Shown here piece after piece: positions 54,460 through 64,000 of a stretch of 64,000 nt of DNA (the first letter of the stretch is position 1; every line of letters begins with the position of its first letter). The translations under genes were made by a program, and so were the position numbers. The stretch comes from Dietzia psychralcaliphila (GTDB lineage Bacteria > Actinomycetota > Actinomycetes > Mycobacteriales > Mycobacteriaceae), in assembly GCF_003096095.1 (NCBI RefSeq), contig NZ_CP015453.1, positions 1,860,001-1,924,000 on the forward strand, read 5' to 3'. A model generated the notes under the pieces. The model worked only from the letters and a program-made list of their open reading frames with translations, did not search any database and was not told the origin of the DNA.

Positions 54460-55397
54460 TCGGGGTTTCCTTCCGTTCCGACAAGGGTGTGGAGCAGGAC
54501 CGACATGCGCACGTGGACACCGTTGGTGACCTGCTGGAGAATCGCGGACGACGGTGCGTCGGCCGTGTCGAACCCGATCTCCATCCCGCGGACCATCGGT
54601 CCGGGATGGAGGACCACCGCGTTCTCGCGGAGTCGGGACGCACGGGCGGGCCCCAGTCCGTAGCGCACCGCGTATTCACGGGCGGACGGGAAGAACCCGC
54701 CGTTCATCCGCTCGGCCTGGACACGCAGCATCATCACCGCATCCGCGCCGGCGAGCTCGGCGTCGAGGTCGGTCGAGGCACGGACCGGCCAGTCCCCGAC
54801 ACCCACCGGCAGCAGTGTGGGTGGCGCGACCAGAACGACCTCGGCACCGAGGGTGGACAGCAGCAGTGCATTCGACCGGGCCACCCGCGAGTGCAGGATG
54901 TCGCCGACGATCACCACACGGCGGCCCTCGATCCCCCCGAGCCTCTCCCGGATGGTCATCGCGTCGAGCAGCGCCTGGGTGGGGTGTTCGTGCATTCCGT
55001 CACCGGCGTTGATCACCGAGGGGCCGACCCCTCCGGGGGCGACCCATCCCGCGATCTGGAGAGCGGACCCCGAGGCGGGATGACGCACGATGAGCGCATC
55101 CGCACCGACGGCGGTCAGCGTCATCGCGGTGTCCCGGAGAGACTCCCCCTTCTGCACCGAGGAGGCACTCGCGGAGACGTTGATGACATCGGCGCTCATC
55201 CACTTGCCCGCGGTCTCGAAGGAGACCCTCGTCCGGGTGGAGTTCTCGTAGAACACCGTCAGGACGGTCTTCCCCCGGAGGGTGGGAAGCTTGCGCACCT
55301 CGCGACCGAGGAGCGTCTCCTTGAGTCGGCTGGCCTCGTCCAGGATGGACAGCGCCGCGTCACGGTCGAGATCGGCGGCGGAGAGCAGATGTTTCAC
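54456..55397 (-). CDS. pyrB: Aspartate carbamoyltransferase catalytic subunit
   Basis: A protein of 313 residues. The carbamoyl-phosphate motif is [19 protein letters not shown] and the central helix motif is [20 protein letters not shown]. It joins carbamoyl phosphate and aspartate. No pyrI regulatory subunit is encoded here, as usual for actinobacteria. The start overlaps the pyrR stop by four bases. Confidence 0.97.
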   Translation of the reverse strand: MKHLLSAADLDRDAALSILDEASRLKETLLGREVRKLPTLRGKTVLTVFYENSTRTRVSFETAGKWMSADVINVSASASSVQKGESLRDTAMTLTAVGADALIVRHPASGSALQIAGWVAPGGVGPSVINAGDGMHEHPTQALLDAMTIRERLGGIEGRRVVIVGDILHSRVARSNALLLSTLGAEVVLVAPPTLLPVGVGDWPVRASTDLDAELAGADAVMMLRVQAERMNGGFFPSAREYAVRYGLGPARASRLRENAVVLHPGPMVRGMEIGFDTADAPSSAILQQVTNGVHVRMSVLLHTLVGTEGNPE

Positions 55398-55978
55398 CGG
55401 GCATCCTCCTGGGTCGGCCGCCTGAGGACCACGGCGTCGACGTCGTCGGTCTCGGTGAGTCGGACCGAGACGCCCTCCTCGCGGGACGTCGGGACGTTCT
55501 TCCCCACGTAGTCCGCGCGGATCGGGAGCTCGCGATGCCCCCGGTCGACCAGGACGGCGAGCTGGACGCGCGCGGGCCTGCCGAGATCCCGCAGCGCGTC
55601 GAAGGCGGCCCGGATGGTGCGGCCGGAGAAGAGGACGTCGTCGACCAGGATGACGGTCGCGCCGTCGATCCCCTCCGCCGGGACCGTGGTCGGGCTCATC
55701 GGGCGGTGTGGGCCACCGGCGAGGTCGTCCCGGTACAGGGTCACGTCCAGCGAACCGGCATGTACCGCGGCTCCGCTGAACTCCCGGATCCGCGTCGCCA
55801 GCCGGTGCGCCAGGGGGACCCCCCGGGTCGGGATGCCGAGCAGCACGACGGGCCCCGAGCCGGGTGCGTCCGCAGCCGTGCGTTCGATGATCTGATGTGC
55901 CAAGCGGGACACCGTCCTGGCGACGTCGTCAGACGTGAAGAGTGAAACCGAGGTCGTCTCCGAACCGTCAGCGCTCAC
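55394..55978 (-). CDS. pyrR: Pyrimidine operon regulator / uracil phosphoribosyltransferase PyrR
   Basis: A protein of 194 residues from GTG 55978. The PRPP motif is [19 protein letters not shown] and the N-terminal part [10 protein letters not shown] resembles PyrR rather than Upp. PyrR binds UMP and a leader RNA to reduce pyr expression. In mycobacteria the RNA site overlaps the ribosome site of its own message; such a site is visible just upstream (55987-56015). Confidence 0.96.
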   Translation of the reverse strand: MSADGSETTSVSLFTSDDVARTVSRLAHQIIERTAADAPGSGPVVLLGIPTRGVPLAHRLATRIREFSGAAVHAGSLDVTLYRDDLAGGPHRPMSPTTVPAEGIDGATVILVDDVLFSGRTIRAAFDALRDLGRPARVQLAVLVDRGHRELPIRADYVGKNVPTSREEGVSVRLTETDDVDAVVLRRPTQEDAR

Positions 55979-55986
55979 CGATCACC

Positions 55987-56015
55987 ACCTCCTTGTCCGC
56001 CTCGCTGGACGGCTC
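55987..56015 (-). promoter_or_regulatory. Candidate PyrR-binding RNA motif overlapping the pyrR ribosome site
   Basis: In the leader RNA the sequence UCCAGCGAGG (56009-56000) is flanked by CCG and CGG that can pair. It resembles the conserved loop of Bacillus and mycobacterial PyrR sites (UCCNGNGAGG). The AAGGAGGUGG ribosome site (55994-55985) follows at once, so PyrR binding could hide it and repress translation. Confidence 0.7.
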
Positions 56016-56040
56016 GTTAAAGGGATAGTTTTCGGGTGGA

Positions 56041-56046
56041 ACCCTA
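56041..56046 (-). promoter_or_regulatory. Candidate -10 (TAGGGT) of the pyr operon
   Basis: TAGGGT on the minus strand starts one base after the nusB stop. The transcript would begin near 56034 and contain the whole PyrR motif before the pyrR GTG. Confidence 0.4.
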
Positions 56047-56592
56047 TCAGTCTTCCGGGCTCGCCTCCGACGGGTCGGGGGTGGGCTCCGACACGTCCGA
56101 CGCCGGTGCCTGCTCCAGTGAGGACACCGCGCGTTCGGCTGCCCGGATGTGCTCGGCGAGACCTGCGACACGGTCCAGTACGGCGTTGACGTACGCCACC
56201 GACTTCTCGTTGGACAGTTCGGAGATCAGGAGCACCGCCTGATCGATCACGATGGCCGCGTCCACGTCCTCCGTGCCGAACATGAGCTCCCACGCGCCGG
56301 CACGCAGCACCGCGCGGTCGATCGCCGGGAGGCGTTCGAGCGTCCATTCACGGAGGTGCTCGGCGATCATCGAGTCGAGACGGTCGAGACGTTCGGCAAC
56401 CCCCGTCACGATGTCCATCGTGTAGGGCGCCACGTCGTGGAACTCCTGCGACTCCTCGCCCATCCGGCGGCGTTCCTCGGCGAGCCCCACCACGTCGGCG
56501 TCCCGGAGCTCCGCCTCGAACAGCAGAGCCACGGCACGTTTGCGTGCCCGGAACCGAGATCCCCGGCGCCGGTAGTCGACGTCGTCTGACAT
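56047..56592 (-). CDS. nusB: Transcription antitermination factor NusB
   Basis: A protein of 181 residues, starting 2 bases after efp. RRGSRFRARKRAVALLFEAEL is the RNA-binding N-terminus and VLRAGAWELMF plus AVLLISELSNEKSVAYVNAVLD lie in the conserved all-helical fold. With NusE (S10) it binds boxA RNA in rRNA transcripts. The last ~35 residues are an acidic, disordered tail, as in other actinobacteria. Confidence 0.96.
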   Translation of the reverse strand: MSDDVDYRRRGSRFRARKRAVALLFEAELRDADVVGLAEERRRMGEESQEFHDVAPYTMDIVTGVAERLDRLDSMIAEHLREWTLERLPAIDRAVLRAGAWELMFGTEDVDAAIVIDQAVLLISELSNEKSVAYVNAVLDRVAGLAEHIRAAERAVSSLEQAPASDVSEPTPDPSEASPED

Positions 56593-56594
56593 GG

Positions 56595-57158
56595 TCAGTC
56601 GTTCACCCGGCTGAGGTAGCGGCCGTCACGGGTGTCGATCTTCAGCTTGTCGCCGGTGTTGATGAACAGCGGGACGCTCACCTCGGCACCGGTCTCGAGG
56701 GTGGCCGGCTTGGTGCCCCCTGTCGAGCGGTCGCCCTGGAGGCCCGGGTCGGTGTGCTGGACCAGCAGGTCCACGGAGACCGGCATCTCGGCGAACAGCG
56801 CCACGCCCTCGTGCATCGACACCTGGACACTGGTGTTCTCCATGAGGAAGCGGGCACCGTCCCCCATCACGGCCGGCGAGACGTTGATCTGCTCGAAGTC
56901 CTTCTCGTCCATGAGGACGTAGTCCTCACCGTCGCGGTACAGGAAGGTCATGTCGCGGCGGTCCACCGTGGCGGTCTCGACCTTGACCCCGGCGTTGTAG
57001 GTCTTGTCGACGGTCTTGCCCGTGACGACGTTCTTGATCTTGGTACGGACGAAGGCAGGGCCCTTACCGGGCTTGACGTGCTGGAACTCCTGGATCTGCC
57101 ACAGATTTCCCTCTTCCTTCAGGACGAGGCCGTTCTTGAAGTCGGCGGTGGACGCCAT
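56595..57158 (-). CDS. efp: Elongation factor P
   Basis: A protein of 187 residues from ATG 57158 with AAGGAG 7 bases upstream. The tip loop of domain I is [14 protein letters not shown] with Lys 32 at the place modified in some bacteria; unmodified Lys is typical for actinobacteria. EFP domain and C-terminal OB fold follow ([20 protein letters not shown]). It helps ribosomes pass proline stretches, which is relevant in a genome with proline-rich proteins. Confidence 0.97.
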   Translation of the reverse strand: MASTADFKNGLVLKEEGNLWQIQEFQHVKPGKGPAFVRTKIKNVVTGKTVDKTYNAGVKVETATVDRRDMTFLYRDGEDYVLMDEKDFEQINVSPAVMGDGARFLMENTSVQVSMHEGVALFAEMPVSVDLLVQHTDPGLQGDRSTGGTKPATLETGAEVSVPLFINTGDKLKIDTRDGRYLSRVND

Positions 57159-57231
57159 CTCGGTTCTCCTTCGCGAGTCATCGGCGGGCGGCCGTGGACC
57201 GGCGCCGCGCGCATGTTCCTGGGACGGCTGC

Positions 57232-60077
<2,846 letters not shown>

Positions 60078-60081
<4 letters not shown>

Positions 60082-61280
60082 GCCGGATCCGTGTCCCAGT
60101 CCAGTCGCGCGGCCACGGCGTCGAGGTAGCCCTCGACATTGCGTCGGGTCTCCGACAGCGAGTCTCCTCCGAACTTCTGCAGGACGGACCGTGCCAGCAC
60201 CAGCGCGACCATGGATTCCGCGACCACCCCGGCCGCGGGAACGGCGCACACGTCAGAGCGCTGGTGGATGGCGGTGGCACCGGAACCATCGGCCATGTCG
60301 ACGGTGCTCAGCGCGCGGGGAACCGTGGAGATGGGCTTCATGGCCGCGCGGACCCGGAGAGCCTGACCGTTGGTCATCCCCCCCTCGAGTCCACCCGCGC
60401 GGTTGCTCCGGCGTCCCACTCCGTCCGCGCCGCGCACCATCTCGTCGTGTGCCACGCTGCCCCGTCGACGGGCGGTCTCGAAGCCGTCGCCGACCTCGAC
60501 CCCCTTGATCGCCTGGATCCCCATGAGGGCTCCTGCCAGCTGGGCGTCGAGACGCTCCTCGCCCGAGACATGGGAACCGAGTCCGATGGGAAGACCGTGG
60601 ACCACCACCTCGACCACGCCGCCGAGGGTGTCGCCGGCCTTCTTGGCCGCCTCGATCTCGGCGATCATGGAGTCCCCGCTCGCGGTGTGGAACGCCCGCA
60701 CGGGGCTCTCGTCGATGGCCGGCAGGTCGGCGAACGTGGGCTCGGGCCCGACGTAGGGTTCGGAGGCTCCGACGGAGATGACGTGGGAGAGCACCTCCAC
60801 GCCCAAGACATCGCGCAGCACCGCCCGCGCGACGGTTCCCGCAGCGACACGGGCAGCGGTCTCCCGTGCGCTCGCGCGTTCCAGGACCATGCGGGCGTCG
60901 TCGAAGTCGTACTTCAACATCCCGGCGAAGTCGGCGTGGCCCGGACGCGGTCGGGTGAGCGTGGCTGCGCGGGCCTTGTCCTCGATCGCGTCGGGGTCGA
61001 CGGGATCCGCCGACATGATCTGTTCCCACTTGGGCCACTCTGTGTTGCCGACCTCGATCGCGATGGGCGAGCCCATGGTGCGACCGTGGCGGACGCCACC
61101 CAGCACCCTGACGGCGTCGGCCTCGAACTTCATCCGGGCGCCGCGCCCATAGCCGAGGCGGCGGCGGGCGAGCTGCGCGGCGATCTCGTCGCTCGTCACC
61201 TCGACGCCCGCGATGACGCCCTCGACGATCGTCACTAGGGCCTGGCCATGCGATTCTCCGGCGGTGGTCCACTTCAGCAC
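60078..61280 (-). CDS. aroC: Chorismate synthase
   Basis: A protein of 400 residues. GTG 61280 gives [16 protein letters not shown], which aligns with the normal AroC start; an ATG at 61292 (four codons earlier) is possible. [22 protein letters not shown] and [17 protein letters not shown] are family motifs binding FMN and EPSP. It is the last step of the common aromatic pathway. GATGAT lies 7 bases before the GTG, so a leaderless start is possible. It leads the aroC-aroK-aroB-pepQ-efp-nusB series. Confidence 0.96.
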
Positions 61281-61318
61281 GCCGCCGATCATCCCACGTC
61301 CGCGTATCACCCGGCACA

Positions 61319-62392
61319 TCAGGCCCGCGGCGCAGCCGACGTCCGTGTCCGCGAGGCGACGGTGGCCTGGTGCGGGGTGGTGCCGGTGAGGCGCCGGAAC
61401 GCATGGATGAAGCTCGACGCCTCGGCGTATCCCAGACGGATCGCGACGTCCTCGACCGAGAGCAGCCCGGTGGCCAACATCCGCTCGGCCAACTCGACCC
61501 GGACGTCGTCCAGCAGGCGCTGGTACGAGGTGCCCTCGTCCGCCAGGCGCCTCCGCAGCGTCCGCGGACTCACCCCCAGTGCGGCGGCCACGGAGGACAT
61601 GGCCGCCCCGTGGGAGAGGCGTCCGGTGATCTCCACGCGGACACGGCTGGTCACCGGCCCGCGGGTCCGGCGGGCGGCGGCGAGGTCCCTACAGAGCGCC
61701 TCTGCGACCGCCACCGCCGCGGTGCTGCCCTGCGGGAGGGGTCGGTCGAGGTGGACGGCGTCGAAGACCGCCGTGACGCCGTCACCGCGGTCGGGGGATG
61801 ACGCCGCCGGGCCCAGTCGCTCGCGGTAGGCGGCGAGTGTCTCCGCGGATCGCCCACCGGCGAACGTGACCTCGGTGAAGGGCAGGCCGCCGGGGACCAG
61901 GTCCCCGAGGACGGAGTGGATCGCGAAGAGATCCCGGTCCACCAGGAACTCGCGGACGTCCTCCGGAAGGGTCGCGTCCCCCAATCGGACCACGATCCGG
62001 TCCCCGGTCGACTCCACACCGAACGTGCTGAAGATGTAGCTGAGGTCGATGAAGCGCAGGGTCATGGCGATCACGTCGCGGAGCGTGGGGCTGGACAGCA
62101 GGGCGTACCCGAGGATCCCGAAGGTCGTCAGCCGGTAGGCGGCCCCGACCTCGGCGGCGAGGGCGGGACGGTCGCCCGCGGCGGCGCGCAGATTGCGGAT
62201 CGCGGCCAACTCCTGGGCCGGGGCGACCAGCAGATCGGGGTTGGCGAGTTCGGCCGGGCGGAGACCGACCCCGCGCAGGATCGTGCCCGCCTCCACACCG
62301 AGGGTGTTGCCGGCCTCGACGAGCACACCGACCCCGGTGGCCGAACGCGGGAAGTCCCAGTGCGGAACCGCGGGGTCGTCCCAGGAGATCAT
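61319..62392 (-). CDS. AraC-family transcriptional regulator (Arabinose-bd/OruR-like N-domain)
   Basis: A protein of 357 residues. The N-terminal ~190 residues resemble the AraC-type 'arabinose operon regulatory' domain of catabolic regulators such as OruR and VirS ([33 protein letters not shown]). The C-terminal AraC double helix-turn-helix is clear: [20 protein letters not shown] and [29 protein letters not shown] (ends about residue 340). It diverges from the monooxygenase gene, so it probably controls that gene and itself. CATAAT 7 bases before its ATG suggests a leaderless message. Confidence 0.88.
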   Translation of the reverse strand: MISWDDPAVPHWDFPRSATGVGVLVEAGNTLGVEAGTILRGVGLRPAELANPDLLVAPAQELAAIRNLRAAAGDRPALAAEVGAAYRLTTFGILGYALLSSPTLRDVIAMTLRFIDLSYIFSTFGVESTGDRIVVRLGDATLPEDVREFLVDRDLFAIHSVLGDLVPGGLPFTEVTFAGGRSAETLAAYRERLGPAASSPDRGDGVTAVFDAVHLDRPLPQGSTAAVAVAEALCRDLAAARRTRGPVTSRVRVEITGRLSHGAAMSSVAAALGVSPRTLRRRLADEGTSYQRLLDDVRVELAERMLATGLLSVEDVAIRLGYAEASSFIHAFRRLTGTTPHQATVASRTRTSAAPRA

Positions 62393-62399
62393 GGCCGGA

Positions 62400-62413
62400 A
62401 TTATGGATTATCC
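62400..62413. promoter_or_regulatory. Candidate -10 (CATAAT, minus) and overlapping GGATTATCC palindrome
   Basis: CATAAT (62405-62400) lies 7 bases before the regulator ATG on the minus strand. A 9-base palindrome GGATTATCC (62405-62413) touches it. This is the only palindrome I noticed in the 70-base divergent region and may be an operator; with such short arms it may be chance. Confidence 0.35.
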
Positions 62414-62450
62414 GTCCGAGAAAGTCTGTGGCCACGCCGGTCCGACGCAA

Positions 62451-62456
62451 TACGGT
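62451..62456 (+). promoter_or_regulatory. Candidate -10 (TACGGT) of the monooxygenase gene
   Basis: TACGGT ends 6 bases before the ATG at 62463 with no ribosome site between them, as in other leaderless candidates in this window. Confidence 0.45.
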
Positions 62457-62462
62457 CGCACC

Positions 62463-63980
62463 ATGACTTCCTCCCCCTCCCCCGCGAGCAGCACCCGACG
62501 GCGCCCGCGCGTCCTCATCATCGGCGCCGGATTCGGTGGCCTGGGCGCCGCCTACGAACTCACCCGTGACGACCTCGCGCACGTGACGATCCTGGAGAAG
62601 GCCGACGACGTGGGCGGGGTGTGGAGGGACAACACCTACCCCGGGGCGGCATGTGACGTGCCCTCGAACCTCTACTCCTACTCGTTCCACCGCAAGACGG
62701 ATTGGGGCCGCCGCTACGCCGAGCAGCCCGACATCCTGTCCTACATCCGCGACACCGCGGACCGGTACGGCCTACGGGACAAGGTGCGCACGGGGATCGA
62801 GGTGACCTCGGCCACCTTCGACGACGACACCGCCACGTGGACGGTGCTCTCCAGCACGGGCGAGTCCTTCGAGGCCGACGTCCTGGTCCCCGCGATCGGT
62901 CAGTTGTCCCGGCCGGCCTACCCGGACATCCCCGGGCTGGAGACGTTCGACGGCCCGTCGTTCCACTCCGCCCGGTGGCGGCACGACGTGGACCTCACCG
63001 GCAAGCGGGTCGCGGTTCTGGGTACCGGGGCCTCAGCGATCCAGTTCGTCCCCCGCATCCGAGAGGCCGCGTCACACGTGACGGTCTACCAACGCTCGGC
63101 GCCGTGGGTGGTGCCGAAGCCCGACCGGGCCTACACCGACGCGCATCGCACCGCCTTCGCCCGTGTCCCCGGCCTCGTCCCCGCGATGCGCGGGGCCATC
63201 TGGGAGACCACCGAGGCCATCGGCCTGGCCCTGACCTCCGCGCGGCCACTGGCGCGGATCCTCAGCGGGCTCGCCAGGGCCAACCTCAGGCTGACCGTCC
63301 GGGACCCGCAGCTGCGCACCGCACTCACCCCGACGGAACCCATCGGGTGCAAACGAATGCTGTTCAGCAACGAGTGGTACCCCGCGCTCGCCCAACCGGA
63401 CGTCGACGTGGTGACCGACGGCATCGCGGAGGTCGTCCCCGAAGGGATCGTCACCGCTGACGGACAGGTGCATCCCGCCGACGTCATCGTGTACGGAACG
63501 GGCTTCAAGGCCACCGAGTTCCTGGCACCGATCACCGTGCGTGGACGCGGTGGACGGGACCTCCACGAGCAGTGGCGCGAGGGCGCGCGAGCATACCTCG
63601 GGATGGCGGTACCGGGCTTCCCCAACATGTTCGTGGTCTACGGCCCCAACACCAACCTCGGGAGCAGTTCGATAATCCTGATGATGGAGCAGCAGGCCCG
63701 CTACATCCGCCAGATCGTCGAGGAGCTGGCCCACGCGGAGCGGCCCGTCGCCGTGGAGGTGCGCCGCGAGGTCGACGACGCCTACGACGAGGAGATCCTG
63801 CGTCGCCTCGACGACTCGGTCTGGAGCGGATGCGACTCCTGGTACAAGGTGGATTCCGGAAGGGTCACCACCAACTGGCCGGGGTTGGTCCACGAGTACC
63901 AGCGCCGGACCCGGACCGCGGACACGGCCGACTACGAGATCGTCGCGCCCCGCCCCTCGGAGGAGTCGACGGCGGTCTGA
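62463..63980 (+). CDS. FAD/NADPH-dependent Baeyer-Villiger-type monooxygenase
   Basis: A protein of 505 residues from ATG 62463. The FAD Rossmann motif is VLIIGAGFGGLGAAYEL, the Baeyer-Villiger signature FxGxxxHxxxW(P/D) appears as FDGPSFHSARWRHD, and the NADPH motif is VAVLGTGASAIQFVP. YPGAACDVPSNLYSYSF is a further conserved stretch. Family members oxidise ketones or aldehydes to esters or hydroxylate hydrophobic compounds. The substrate is not evident. The gene diverges from an AraC-type regulator, a common catabolic layout. The end is 20 bases before the window edge, with nothing further visible. Confidence 0.88.
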   Translation: MTSSPSPASSTRRRPRVLIIGAGFGGLGAAYELTRDDLAHVTILEKADDVGGVWRDNTYPGAACDVPSNLYSYSFHRKTDWGRRYAEQPDILSYIRDTADRYGLRDKVRTGIEVTSATFDDDTATWTVLSSTGESFEADVLVPAIGQLSRPAYPDIPGLETFDGPSFHSARWRHDVDLTGKRVAVLGTGASAIQFVPRIREAASHVTVYQRSAPWVVPKPDRAYTDAHRTAFARVPGLVPAMRGAIWETTEAIGLALTSARPLARILSGLARANLRLTVRDPQLRTALTPTEPIGCKRMLFSNEWYPALAQPDVDVVTDGIAEVVPEGIVTADGQVHPADVIVYGTGFKATEFLAPITVRGRGGRDLHEQWREGARAYLGMAVPGFPNMFVVYGPNTNLGSSSIILMMEQQARYIRQIVEELAHAERPVAVEVRREVDDAYDEEILRRLDDSVWSGCDSWYKVDSGRVTTNWPGLVHEYQRRTRTADTADYEIVAPRPSEESTAV

Positions 63981-64000
63981 CCGTGCGCGCTGTTCCGGGG

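Overview
The window is a GC-rich, gene-dense, intron-free bacterial chromosome segment with frequent GTG starts and 1- or 4-base gene overlaps. MptB (lipoglycan mannosylation), WhiA, the actinobacterial integration host factor MihF, and a gene order matching Mycobacterium tuberculosis Rv1466-Rv1379 place it in the mycolic-acid actinobacteria (Mycobacteriales). A Dietzia- or Rhodococcus-like genus is my best guess; I see no 16S or other decisive marker. The M. tuberculosis aroC-aroK-aroB-pepQ-efp-nusB block (Rv2540c-Rv2533c), which lies elsewhere in that genome, is joined directly to pyrR here.

Layout. 1-1673: a truncated thioesterase gene diverging from a lycopene cyclase gene. 1679-8115 (minus): the SUF iron-sulfur operon sufR-B-D-C-S-U-T. 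8277-12647 (plus): mptB, an ABC exporter pair and ctaA. 12749-14287 (minus): an unrecognised alanine/proline-rich repeat protein. 14402-15370: a quinone oxidoreductase, convergent with ctaB. 16567-23050 (plus): the pentose-phosphate operon tkt-tal-zwf-opcA-pgl. 23137-36638 (minus): secG, tpiA, pgk, gap, whiA, yvcK, rapZ, uvrC, a PH-domain membrane protein, ribH, ribBA, ribE, ribD and rpe. 36702-40738 (minus): an alpha/beta hydrolase, rsmB, fmt and def. 40820-46733 (minus): priA, metK, coaBC, rpoZ, gmk and mihF. 47153-55978 (minus): pyrF, carB, carA, a small membrane protein, pyrC, pyrB and pyrR. 56047-61280 (minus): nusB, efp, pepQ, aroB, aroK and aroC. 61319-63980: an AraC-type regulator diverging from a Baeyer-Villiger-type monooxygenase.

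Functionally this is mostly core metabolism: Fe-S assembly, heme A synthesis for cytochrome oxidase, the oxidative and non-oxidative pentose-phosphate routes facing lower glycolysis across a shared hairpin, riboflavin, pyrimidine and shikimate synthesis, and translation start and elongation factors. The accessory parts are the two ends, the repeat protein, the ABC exporter and the hydrolase.

I found no mobile element, CRISPR array, tRNA, rRNA or convincing new defence or biosynthetic system. The less ordinary signals are several short tandem repeats of 15-16 bp (between gap and pgk, in the N-terminus of the PH-domain protein, in the N-terminus of rsmB), the repeat protein, a structured leader upstream of mihF, a PyrR-type RNA motif, a palindrome in the sufR promoter, and a recurrent -10 hexamer placed 6-8 bases before start codons, which suggests leaderless mRNAs.
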